Positions 1 through 7,787 of a stretch of DNA of 64,000 nt are shown piece by piece (the first letter of the stretch is position 1; every line of letters begins with the position of its first letter). A program made the position numbers and the translations under genes. The DNA lies in the NCBI RefSeq assembly GCF_000015825.1, contig NC_009051.1, forward strand, positions 1,296,695 through 1,360,694, given 5' to 3'. Source of the stretch: Methanoculleus marisnigri JR1. GTDB lineage: Archaea; Halobacteriota; Methanomicrobia; Methanomicrobiales; Methanoculleaceae. Below the pieces are notes generated by a model that was given only the letters and a program-made list of their open reading frames with translations, made no database searches and was not told the origin of the DNA.

Positions 1-381
1 GCGGGCAGGCACGACGACGCTCTCGCAAGCTACGAGAAAGCGCTCTCGATCGACCCGAAGAACGCGGCCGTCTGGAACGCGGCGGGGAGGCTCAAGGATG
101 CGCTGGGACGGCACGAAGACGCCGTCAAAGCGTTCGACAAGGCCATCGATCTGGACGGGGGAGACATTCATGCCTGGCTCGCGAAGGGACTCGCTCTCGG
201 CCACCTGGGTAAACCCGACCGGGCGACGACCTGCTTTGAGAAGGTCCTGGAGGGTGACCCCCGCCACGCCCGGGCATGGTACCTGAAAGGGAGAGCGCTC
301 GATAAGCAGGGCAGATTTGCCGAAGCGGTGGAGTGCTTCAAAGAGGCGCTCGAGAACGGGGACGGAGGCGAAGAAGAATGA
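1..381 (+). CDS. TPR repeat protein, 3' part only
   Basis: The gene runs in from the left edge and reads in frame from base 1 to a TGA at 379-381, giving about 126 C-terminal residues. At least three 34-residue TPR units are visible, each with the A..(Y/F)..A(L/I).(L/I)DP spacing, for example around YEKALSIDP, FDKAIDLD and FEKVLEGDP. TPR arrays are protein-binding scaffolds, so no enzymatic role can be given. The stop overlaps the start of the FKBP gene by an ATGA, so the two are probably translationally coupled. The N-terminus lies outside the window. Confidence 0.85.
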   Translation, partial: AGRHDDALASYEKALSIDPKNAAVWNAAGRLKDALGRHEDAVKAFDKAIDLDGGDIHAWLAKGLALGHLGKPDRATTCFEKVLEGDPRHARAWYLKGRALDKQGRFAEAVECFKEALENGDGGEEE

Positions 382-881
382 GGGGGAGACATGCGTGCGG
401 CATCCTGCTGCTGATCGCGTGCGTCCTGGCCCTCTGTTCGGGCTGCATCGCGGGCGAAGAGGTGCGGGTGAAGTCCGGAGACACGGTGCTGGTCCACTAC
501 ACCGGCACCCTCGAGAACGGAACGGTCTTCGACAGTTCCGCCGGGCGCGAACCACTCCGGTTTACCGTCGGGACCGGCAAAGTGATCCCGGGGTTCGATG
601 AGGGTGTCGTCGGGATGCAGGTCGGGGAGGAAAAAACTCTTCATATTCCGGCCGACCGGGCATACGGACCATACCGCGAGGATCTCGTCTTCAACACGAC
701 CGAGACTGCCGGTACGGAGAACCTGACGGTCGGCGATCAGGTCGGATTACCCCTGCAGAACGGACAGGTGCTGCCCGCAAAGGTCGTCGCCGTATCGGCC
801 GATGCAGTCACCGTCGATGCGAACCACCATCTCGCGGGCGAGGATCTTACGTTCAATGTCAGTCTGGTTGAGATTGTGTAG
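378..881 (+). CDS. FKBP-type peptidyl-prolyl isomerase, lipoprotein
   Basis: The product (167 aa) begins with a hydrophobic signal and a lipobox-like LCSGC, so it is probably a surface-anchored lipoprotein. Next comes an FKBP domain: VHYTGTLENGTVFDSS at about residues 40-55, then the V(T/I)PGFDEGVVGM-type active-site strand and the IPADRAYG segment. The stretch after AYG diverges and resembles the insert-in-flap region of SlyD-type enzymes. It should catalyse cis-trans isomerisation of prolyl bonds in exported proteins. An in-frame ATG exists upstream at 333, but the start at 378 is preferred because it puts the signal peptide at the N-terminus and gives an ATGA overlap with the TPR gene. Confidence 0.9.
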   Translation: MRGRHACGILLLIACVLALCSGCIAGEEVRVKSGDTVLVHYTGTLENGTVFDSSAGREPLRFTVGTGKVIPGFDEGVVGMQVGEEKTLHIPADRAYGPYREDLVFNTTETAGTENLTVGDQVGLPLQNGQVLPAKVVAVSADAVTVDANHHLAGEDLTFNVSLVEIV

Positions 882-892
882 GGATTGCTCAA

Positions 893-901
893 CACTTTTT
901 T
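893..901 (+). terminator. Oligo-T terminator after the FKBP gene
   Basis: A run of six T lies 14 bases after the FKBP stop codon. Oligo-T on the coding strand is the usual archaeal termination signal. No strong stem precedes it. Confidence 0.5.
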
Positions 902-937
902 GGAACTCCCTCTAGAGGATCGTCAATCATATTCTAA

Positions 938-1162
938 GCACGGATTTCCATCGGCTATCGCCACGCACTGCCCCCGCCCCTCAGGGGGCGGGGGAGGAGC
1001 GCGAAGCGCGGGTGGGGTGGGGGTCGCAGGCATAGTCTTACGGGGTAGAGACAGGGGAGGGGGGGCCCCTCCCCACCTGACGGTGGTCGAACTCCGTTCC
1101 TGCGGAACGTCGTCCTCCCCGTCAGCCCCACCCCCAGGGCGATACTCCCACTGAAGCCGTGC
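938..1162. repeat. Hairpin-chain intergenic repeat, copy A
   Basis: About 225 bp between two convergent genes. The left end begins GCACGGATTTCCA and reaches TATCGCC. The right end, read on the other strand, begins GCACGGCTTCAGTGG and also reaches TATCGCC, so the element has imperfect terminal inverted repeats of about 25 bp. Inside are strong hairpins: CCCCCGCCCC/GGGGCGGGGG, GCGC-GAA-GCGC, GGGGAGGGG/CCCCTCCCC, CCACC/GGTGG and GTTCC-TGC-GGAAC. The rest of the 882-1391 gap (882-937 and 1163-1391) shows no gene. Confidence 0.75.
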
Positions 1163-1391
1163 TTTGTGTAGTCACAAGAAATCGGCAGACTTGAAGGGCA
1201 GCAGCGCAAGCACTGGAGATGTGAGTTACGGCGGATATTACCAGAATTCGAGCACCGCCAGGTCGAGTCGATGTTCCGGGCAGAAACAGAGTATGAGACA
1301 CCATCAGGCCTCGCATCGTACAATCCCCAAAACCCATCTCCGCGATGCAACCGACGACGCTTTCCGGAGAGAATTTCAGCGAGGCCAATAG

Positions 1392-2711
1392 TCACCCATT
1401 CTTCTCCTTCCCGGCCCCCGCCGGCGTGACGAGCACCTTATCGACCCGGTGGCCGTCCATATCGAGCACCTCGAACCGGAATCCGTTCCAGGCGAACCGG
1501 TCGCCGGCCTCCGGCGTCCGTTCGAGATACATCATCACGAACCCGCCGAGCGTCTGGTAGTAGCCGCGCCCCTCTCCGGGCAGGGTAGCCGCCACATCGA
1601 GGAGGTCGTGGAACTCGTCGACCGGGAGCATCCCGTCGAGGAGCCACGACCCGTCCGGACGAAGGACCGCCGGACCCTCTGGCGGGTGCTCGGGCGACGG
1701 GATGCCGCCGACGATCGACTCCATGATATCGTGGATGGTAACCAGCCCCTGGATACTCCCGTACTCGTCGGTGACGAGGGCGATCCGCGCCCCGGAAGTC
1801 TTGAACTCGTCGAGAACCGAGAGTGCCGGGACGCTCTCGGGCACGAAGAAGGCGGGATCGATGGCATTCGACAGGTCAGGGGATTCGCCCGCGATCATCC
1901 GCGCCCAGAGGCTGCGGACCGAGACGGTGCCGAGCAGGTTGTCGAGATGGTCGCGGTAGACCGGGAAATAGACATGCCCGGAATCCACCATCTTTTGCCA
2001 GTTCTCTTCGACGGGGTCCTCGACGTCCACGGCCACGATGTCGGGCCGCGGGGTCATCAGCACGCTGACCCGCCGGTCGGCGAGGCGGAAGATACTCTCC
2101 ACCATATCCTGTTCCGCCTCCTCGAAGACGCCGGCCCGGGTGGCCTGCCCGATGAGAACCCTGACGTCCTCCTCCGTAACCTCGGGCTCCGAAGGTTTCC
2201 GAACCCTGAGCAGCATGAGGACCCCCTCGGTCGAGGCGCTCAGCAGCCGGACGAGCGGTGCAGCGATCAGCGAGAGGAGCCGTACCGGGCGCGAGACCAG
2301 CGATGCAATCCGGTCGGCGTGGGTCATGGCCACCCGTTTCGGCACCAGTTCCCCGACGACGAGCGTTAAGTAGGTGATGACGGCGACGACGGTTACGACC
2401 GCGAGCGTGCCGCTGTAAGGCGCGACCAAGGGAAATCGGGCAAACTCTTCTGCAAGAGGTCCCGCGAGCGTCGCCCCGCCGAAGGCTCCGGCCAGGATCC
2501 CGACGAGGGTGATGCCGATCTGGATGGTGGAGAGGAACTGCGTCGGATCCTGTGCAAGTTCGAGGGCGGTCGCCGCCCCGGCGTCGCCGCCCGCCGCTCT
2601 TTTCTGCAGGCGTGCCGTTCTTGCAGAGACGAGCGCGAACTCCGCCATCGAAAAGAAGCCGTTTGCGAGTATCAGGAGGACGATGATCGCAATATCGGTG
2701 GCAGGTGGCAT
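1392..2711 (-). CDS. CNNM/CorC (HlyC-type) membrane protein with CBS pair
   Basis: A 439-residue protein. The first ~190 residues form a CNNM (DUF21) transmembrane domain with several hydrophobic helices, starting IAIIVLLILANGFF. A pair of CBS domains follows at roughly 200-330 (MTPRPDIVAVD and ALVTDEYGSIQGLVT are typical), then a C-terminal CorC/HlyC transporter-associated domain. The family is linked to Mg/Co efflux or ion regulation, and the older 'hemolysin' label should not be taken literally. The start at 2711 puts the first membrane helix at the N-terminus; an in-frame ATG 45 bases upstream would add a basic tail. Confidence 0.88.
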   Translation of the reverse strand: MPPATDIAIIVLLILANGFFSMAEFALVSARTARLQKRAAGGDAGAATALELAQDPTQFLSTIQIGITLVGILAGAFGGATLAGPLAEEFARFPLVAPYSGTLAVVTVVAVITYLTLVVGELVPKRVAMTHADRIASLVSRPVRLLSLIAAPLVRLLSASTEGVLMLLRVRKPSEPEVTEEDVRVLIGQATRAGVFEEAEQDMVESIFRLADRRVSVLMTPRPDIVAVDVEDPVEENWQKMVDSGHVYFPVYRDHLDNLLGTVSVRSLWARMIAGESPDLSNAIDPAFFVPESVPALSVLDEFKTSGARIALVTDEYGSIQGLVTIHDIMESIVGGIPSPEHPPEGPAVLRPDGSWLLDGMLPVDEFHDLLDVAATLPGEGRGYYQTLGGFVMMYLERTPEAGDRFAWNGFRFEVLDMDGHRVDKVLVTPAGAGKEKNG

Positions 2712-2781
2712 TGTAACCCTTTTGCCAGCAGGAGCCTTAAACCTGCAGGGCTTCACGGGCGGGAGAGGAGCGTTCGTGAGA

Positions 2782-2790
2782 AATATTTAT
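2782..2790 (+). promoter_or_regulatory. TATA box for the peroxiredoxin gene
   Basis: AATATTTAT lies about 33-41 bases upstream of the start codon at 2823. That fits an archaeal box A with a short leader. Confidence 0.5.
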
Positions 2791-2822
2791 CGTCGCCGGG
2801 AGAGAGTCCCGCCCGGTGATAC

Positions 2823-3311
2823 ATGATGGTCGAGGTCGGCGATCAGGCCGGGGATTTCTCGATACCGGACCATAATGGGAACACGGTCAGGTTATCGGCG
2901 TTCCCGGGGAAGCGGGTTCTTCTCTCGTTCCACCCGCTGGCATGGACCCGTATCTGTGCCGGACAGATGAAGGCGCTCGAGGCGAACCGGGAGGCGTTCG
3001 AAGCCCTCGGTGCCGTTGCCCTCGGCATCAGCGTGGATTCCGTCCCGTGCAAACATGCGTGGGCCGAGAACCTCGGGATCCATAAAACCCGGCTCCTTGC
3101 AGATTTCTGGCCGCACGGTGCCGTGGCGCAGATCTACGGCGTCTTCGATAGCCAGAGAGGCTACTCCCGGCGGGCGAACATCGTCGTCGACGAGGTCGGG
3201 CGCGTCATATTCGTCGCGGAATACCCGGCGACGACGGTGCCCGACATGCAGGACGTCCTCGACGCTCTCCGGGCACAGGAGAGACATACGGAGGAGGTGT
3301 TGGAGGCGTAG
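2823..3311 (+). CDS. Peroxiredoxin (AhpC/TSA family)
   Basis: A 162-residue thioredoxin-fold peroxidase. The peroxidatic motif PxxxTxxC appears as PLAWTRIC with the catalytic cysteine near residue 45. A second cysteine occurs at about residue 76 in SVPCKHAWAENLG, a position often occupied by cysteine or serine in AhpE/BCP-like members. It should reduce peroxides using an external thiol donor. Two ATG codons are adjacent (2823 and 2826). The gene converges on the symporter gene with only 11 bases between stops. Confidence 0.9.
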   Translation: MMVEVGDQAGDFSIPDHNGNTVRLSAFPGKRVLLSFHPLAWTRICAGQMKALEANREAFEALGAVALGISVDSVPCKHAWAENLGIHKTRLLADFWPHGAVAQIYGVFDSQRGYSRRANIVVDEVGRVIFVAEYPATTVPDMQDVLDALRAQERHTEEVLEA

Positions 3312-3322
3312 CCCGGCCCCGT

Positions 3323-4627
3323 TCACCCCGTGCCCCGGAAGAAACTGCCGACGAGCGTGATCAGGAGAACGGCCGGAACGCCGTAGCGGATGAGCGCCAT
3401 ATAGACCTTCTGCTGCCACCCGCAGCCGCCGATCTCTGCATAGATCCGGGTGCGGGTCATGAACCACCCTCCGACGATGCTTATGATCAGCCCGGCCACG
3501 ATGAGGCCGATCGTCCCGAATACGTAGTCGGCAAGGTCGAGGAACGGCATTCCAAGCGCTTCGAGGTTCAGGGCGGTGTAACTGAGGGCGGACGGAAGTC
3601 CGAAGAGCATGACCGCGGCGAAGACAAGAAGCGTGGCACGCTTCCGGGGGTAGCCGTAGGAGTCCATCAGCGCCGCCGTGGGAACCTCGAGCATGGAGAC
3701 CGCCGAGGTGAGCGCCGCTGCAAAGAGCATCAGGAAGAAGAGCGTTCCGAGCACCATGCCGTACCGGATCTCCGTAAAGGCCGTGGGCAGGGTGATGAAC
3801 GCGAGGTTCACCCCGGCTGCAGGGTCGAGACCCGCGGTGAAGACCAGGGGAAAGATCACGAGCCCGGCAAGGACTGCAATCAGCATATCGGCGGCGGCGA
3901 TGATGGCGGCGTTCCGGAAGAGGGCTTCCCTTTTGAGGTAACTTCCAAAGGTGAGCAGGATGCCCATGCCCACGGAGAGCGAGAAGAAAGCCTGCCCGAA
4001 GGCCGCGATCCAGACGGCGGGGTCGGTCAGCCTCGAAAAATCAGGGGAGAGGTAGAACCCGATCCCCTCGGCCGCTCCGGGCTCCGTGAGCGAGACGGCC
4101 ACGAGGAAGAGGAGGATCACGAGGAGAACCGGGATGAGATACCGGGAGGCCCGCTCGATCCCTCCCCGGACCCCCGACCGCACCGTCACATAGACCGCGA
4201 GTCCCGAGAGGAGGAAGAAGACGAGCGGGAGGTAGGAACCCGTAAACGCATCGAACTCCATCGGCTGGTTGAAGGCAAAGAAGAGCGCGTATGCGAGCAC
4301 CCAGCTCGTGATCACAAGATAGTAGCCGAGGATCAGGCTGACGACCGCGACGATGACGAGACCGGCGGCGGCGAACCGCTGCCGTATCGAGCGGAAGGCG
4401 GATATGACCGATGTCCCTGTCGAGCGGCCGATGGCAAGTTCCAACACCATCAGGGGGAGGCCGAAGAGAAGGACGGCGATCAGGAACGGGATCAGAAACG
4501 CACCGCCCCCGTTGGCGCCCACGACGTAGGGGAACCGCCAGATGTTCCCGATACCTACGGCCGAGCCGATGCTTGCAAGGATGAAGCCCAGCGTTGATGA
4601 CCACTCTTCTCTTTCCATATCACTCAC
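3323..4627 (-). CDS. Neurotransmitter:sodium symporter family (SNF/LeuT-type) transporter
   Basis: A 434-residue integral membrane protein with 11-12 hydrophobic segments. The N-terminus has the family signature GSAVGIGNIWRFPY and NGGGAFLIPF, which in LeuT-fold proteins forms the sodium and substrate site of helix 1. It probably imports an amino acid or related small molecule with sodium; the substrate cannot be told from sequence. The start MSDMEREEW is preceded by a GGTGAG-type ribosome site and a TATA box. Confidence 0.92.
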   Translation of the reverse strand: MSDMEREEWSSTLGFILASIGSAVGIGNIWRFPYVVGANGGGAFLIPFLIAVLLFGLPLMVLELAIGRSTGTSVISAFRSIRQRFAAAGLVIVAVVSLILGYYLVITSWVLAYALFFAFNQPMEFDAFTGSYLPLVFFLLSGLAVYVTVRSGVRGGIERASRYLIPVLLVILLFLVAVSLTEPGAAEGIGFYLSPDFSRLTDPAVWIAAFGQAFFSLSVGMGILLTFGSYLKREALFRNAAIIAAADMLIAVLAGLVIFPLVFTAGLDPAAGVNLAFITLPTAFTEIRYGMVLGTLFFLMLFAAALTSAVSMLEVPTAALMDSYGYPRKRATLLVFAAVMLFGLPSALSYTALNLEALGMPFLDLADYVFGTIGLIVAGLIISIVGGWFMTRTRIYAEIGGCGWQQKVYMALIRYGVPAVLLITLVGSFFRGTG

Positions 4628-4668
4628 CGCATGAGAACGGTTCCCTTTGGGTAAGGAGGAGTTCTGCC

Positions 4669-4677
4669 TTTATATTC
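4669..4677 (-). promoter_or_regulatory. TATA box for the symporter gene
   Basis: On the minus strand GAATATAAA lies about 45 bases upstream of the start at 4627, giving a predicted leader of about 20 bases that contains the ribosome site. Confidence 0.5.
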
Positions 4678-4795
4678 ATGCCCGCCGAGGGGTATCCCGA
4701 CCACTGCACTTTTGTAGCGGGTGGCCCCATACGACTGCGGTCAGAAGCAGCATGAGCGTCAGTTCCCGGAAATGTCCCGGCAGGGGGGAAAGAGC

Positions 4796-5587
4796 GTGAA
4801 CGGCCGGTACCCGTTCCTCGTCTCGATCCCCCACGGCGGCACCACCGTTCCACCCGAGCTCCGCGGTCTCGTCAACCTCACGCATAAGGAGATTGTCTTC
4901 AATAGCGACCCTTATACCCGCCGCCTCTACGGGTTCGACGATGCGGTGGAGGCGATGGTCGACTTCGACGTCTCGAGGGTCTTCGTCGACACCAACCGGG
5001 CGCCCTACGACTACCCGCCGCGGACTCAGGACGGGGTGGTCAAAGTCATCACGCAGGATGGAACCCCGGTATTCAGGAGGGGGCAGACGCCCGGCAGGGA
5101 ACTGATAGGAACCCTCCTGCAGAACTACTACCACCCCTTCCACAAACGGCTGAGCGAAGCCCTCGATACCCGGCCGATCGAGATCGCTTTCGACTGCCAC
5201 AGCATGCTGCCGGAATCACCGCCGGTCAGGATGGACGCCGGACGCCCCCGCCCGCTCTTCTGCCTGAGCAACCGGGGGGACCGGAACGGAAAACCGAAAC
5301 GGGCGGGCGGTCTTGTGACCTGCTCCCCGGAGTGGCTCCAGGCGCTCGCCCGGTCGTTCCAGGCGGAGTTCGAGGGTGAGGGGAGGGTTGCGATGAACGA
5401 TCCCTTCCGGGGCGGGTTCATCTCAGTGGCGCACTACCGGCGGCGGCGGATCCCCTGGGTCCAGGTCGAGATCAACCGCGGCCTCTACGAGACCGAAGAC
5501 CGCGAGGCCGGGGAGGCGCGGCTCGCCGAACTCCGGGGGAGGATCTTCTCGGCCTTCGCCGGGTTCTGGGACGAGGTGTCGGGGTGA
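4796..5587 (+). CDS. N-formylglutamate amidohydrolase-like protein
   Basis: About 263 residues. The N-terminal SIPHGGTTVPPEL, the middle RVFVDTNRAP and FDCHSMLPESPP, and the C-terminal VQVEINRGLY are the conserved blocks of the N-formylglutamate amidohydrolase family, with histidine and acidic residues likely to bind zinc. Members hydrolyse N-formylglutamate or related acylated amino acids; the true substrate here is unknown. The start is uncertain: a GTG at 4796 sits 7 bases after GGGGGG, an ATG at 4772 would add 8 residues, and an ATG at 4721 would add 25. Confidence 0.82.
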   Translation: MNGRYPFLVSIPHGGTTVPPELRGLVNLTHKEIVFNSDPYTRRLYGFDDAVEAMVDFDVSRVFVDTNRAPYDYPPRTQDGVVKVITQDGTPVFRRGQTPGRELIGTLLQNYYHPFHKRLSEALDTRPIEIAFDCHSMLPESPPVRMDAGRPRPLFCLSNRGDRNGKPKRAGGLVTCSPEWLQALARSFQAEFEGEGRVAMNDPFRGGFISVAHYRRRRIPWVQVEINRGLYETEDREAGEARLAELRGRIFSAFAGFWDEVSG

Positions 5588-5666
5588 GGAACCTGCTCAA
5601 TCAGGCCATATTCCACCGGAATTTTCCGGCCGAAGATACTATGCCGGTAGAGCCCCCACTTATATA

Positions 5667-6929
5667 GTGATGGATCGCCTGCACCTGATCCTCCAGCGCT
5701 ACTTCGGGCATTCTGCGTTCAACCTCTACCAGCGGGAGATCATCGAAGACCTTCTTGCCGGGCGCGACGTCCTCGCGGTGCTCGCGACCGGAGGGGGAAA
5801 ATCACTCTGCTACCAGGTCCCCGCGCTCGTCGGCGACGGTGTCGTGCTGGTGATATCGCCGCTCATCGCCCTGATGAAGGACCAGGTCGACGACCTGCAG
5901 GCCCGCGGGGTCGGCGCGGAAGCGCTGAACTCTTCCGGATCATATGCCGCGACGCGCCGGATCCTCTCGGAACTCAAAGAGGGGCTTATCCAGATCCTCT
6001 ACGTCTCGCCGGAGAAGGCGGTCGGCGAAGATTTTATCGACCTGATGGCGTCCCTTCCGGTCACCCTGATCGCGGTCGACGAGGCGCACTGCATATCGAT
6101 GTGGGGGCACCAGTTCCGCCCGGAGTACCGGTCGCTTTCGGTGCTCAAGGAACGGTTCCCCGGGGTGCCGATGGTTGCCCTGACGGCGACCGCGACCCCG
6201 GACGTCCGCGACGACATCGCGCGGCAGCTCAATCTTTCGGACCCTTCGGTCTACGTCGGGAGTTTCAACCGCGAGAACCTCCGCTACGTCGTCGTCGGAA
6301 AGGAGGAGGACGCGTACGAGCGGCTCCGGGCCTATCTGCGGGGCAGGAGAGGGGACGCCGGGATCGTCTATGTCGCAACCCGGGACGGGGCCGAGACGCT
6401 CGCGGCACGGCTCCGCGCCGGCGGGATTCCGGCACTCCCCTACCATGCAGGCATGACGGCGGCCGCCCGGAGAGAGACGCAGGACAGGTTCATCGGCGGG
6501 AAGGTTCCGGTCGTCTGCGCGACGAGCGCGTTCGGCATGGGGATCGACAAGCCGGACGTGCGGTTCGTCGTCCACTACGACATGCCCAAGACCCTCGAGG
6601 CCTACTACCAGGAGAGCGGCCGGGCCGGAAGGGACGGCAAGGAGAGCGACTGCATCCTCTACTACAGCGACGAAGATGCGCGGCGCCTCAGATCGTTCAT
6701 CGACCGCGATCTTGCGTCCGAATTCCAGCGCAAGGTCGCACGCTCGAAACTCCAGAGCATGGTGGATTACTGCACCACGACGGAGTGCCGGAGAAAGGCG
6801 CTCCTCGGGTACTTCGGGGAGCGAATCGAGGAGCCCTGCAACGGCTGCGACGCCTGTGCTCCGGCAGGAAAGGCTCGTCCCCGGTCCGGGCGCAGGAAAC
6901 GCGGTGCCACCCGCCCGGCATCCGGCTGA
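5667..6929 (+). CDS. recQ: RecQ-family ATP-dependent DNA helicase, short form
   Basis: A 420-residue superfamily 2 helicase that unwinds 3'-tailed DNA. Visible motifs are motif I TGGGKSLCYQ, motif II DEAHCISMWGHQFRPEY, motif III ALTATATP, motif V ATSAFGMGIDKPDVR, motif VI YYQESGRAGRDG, and the RecQ zinc cysteines in CTTTECRR and EPCNGCDAC. It stops soon after the zinc module, so the winged-helix and HRDC domains of full-length RecQ are missing; the tail is short and basic. Codons 5667 (GTG) and 5670 (ATG) are both possible starts. Confidence 0.92.
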   Translation: MMDRLHLILQRYFGHSAFNLYQREIIEDLLAGRDVLAVLATGGGKSLCYQVPALVGDGVVLVISPLIALMKDQVDDLQARGVGAEALNSSGSYAATRRILSELKEGLIQILYVSPEKAVGEDFIDLMASLPVTLIAVDEAHCISMWGHQFRPEYRSLSVLKERFPGVPMVALTATATPDVRDDIARQLNLSDPSVYVGSFNRENLRYVVVGKEEDAYERLRAYLRGRRGDAGIVYVATRDGAETLAARLRAGGIPALPYHAGMTAAARRETQDRFIGGKVPVVCATSAFGMGIDKPDVRFVVHYDMPKTLEAYYQESGRAGRDGKESDCILYYSDEDARRLRSFIDRDLASEFQRKVARSKLQSMVDYCTTTECRRKALLGYFGERIEEPCNGCDACAPAGKARPRSGRRKRGATRPASG

Positions 6930-7008
6930 ACCGGTGGGTTCCGGTGTCCCCCTTCCCCCGGGGAAACACCTATTATGCATACGGCAAAAGACTTTGCCGG
7001 GATTTGTC

Positions 7009-7233
7009 ATGGCAAAGAAGTTAACTCGTTCGACGTCCGACCGGTGGATCGCCGGCATATGCGGCGGCATCGGAGAATACCTTGAGATCGATCCGAACGT
7101 CATCAGGATGATCTGGGTCGTCCTCAGCGTGCTCACGACGGTCTTCCCCGGCGTTCTCATCTACATCCTGCTCTGGATCATCCTGCCGGAACAGGGGCAG
7201 GCGCGGCCGGTCGAGGCGACGGCCGAGGTGTAA
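7009..7233 (+). CDS. PspC-domain small membrane protein
   Basis: A 74-residue protein. It has the PspC signature: RWIAGICGGIGEYL followed by DPNVIRMIWVVLSV and a hydrophobic helix ending WIILPE. PspC-domain proteins sit in the membrane and are linked to envelope stress, but function in archaea is not established. The start is chosen because the domain begins at residue 10. A T8 run follows the gene. Confidence 0.88.
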   Translation: MAKKLTRSTSDRWIAGICGGIGEYLEIDPNVIRMIWVVLSVLTTVFPGVLIYILLWIILPEQGQARPVEATAEV

Positions 7234-7267
7234 ACAAGGACGGGGTGCGGTCCGGAGGCTGTGCCCG

Positions 7268-7275
7268 TTTTTTTT
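7268..7275 (+). terminator. Oligo-T terminator after the PspC gene
   Basis: A run of eight T, 35 bases after the stop codon, on the coding strand. Confidence 0.6.
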
Positions 7276-7359
7276 GGAGGACAGGCAGCCGTACCGCTAG
7301 GTTTCTCGAGATGTGGAAGTAAGGGTGATGCGCGTACTCAAGTGTCCTTGCTCACTCGT

Positions 7360-7690
7360 GCACGGCTTTCCAGTGGACTGCGCACCTCCGGTGCTCGTGC
7401 TCCTGTCCTTCGGCCAGTCGCATATCGCCACGCACTGCCCCCGCCCCCTAGGGCGGGGGAGGAGCGCGAAGCGCGGGTGGGGTGGGGTTCTTCCTCAATC
7501 ACCCTAAAACACCTTGATTTCCTTACATTCCTGCCTTAAACCAGTCAATATTGCATCCGAAGAAAAAGAATGTCTAGAGGGAGCAAAGTTTGGGTATTGG
7601 CTGTTGTGAAGAGACAGGGGAGGGGGGCGAACCCCCCTCCCCGTCAGCCCCTCCCCCAGGGGCGATACTCCCACAGTCCAGTGTACCGGA
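7360..7690. repeat. Hairpin-chain intergenic repeat, copy B
   Basis: About 331 bp in the convergent gap 7234-7787. The left end is GCACGGCTTTCCAGTGG, with a hairpin module GCACC-TCC-GGTGC inserted before TATCGCCACGCACTGCC. Next come CCCCGCCC-CTA-GGGCGGGG and GCGC-GAA-GCGC. The right end holds GGGGAGGGGG/CCCCCTCCCC and GGGGCGATACTCCCAC. The two outer modules match copy A closely while the middle differs. No gene is seen in the remainder of the gap. Confidence 0.78.
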
Positions 7691-7787
7691 CTTTCAACCG
7701 TCTCGTCGGTTTCACTCACCAGCAGAAGGCGATTGCTTCCGTCACCATCACACCCCCTAAACCCTGTGACTTCGACGGGTCGAACCC

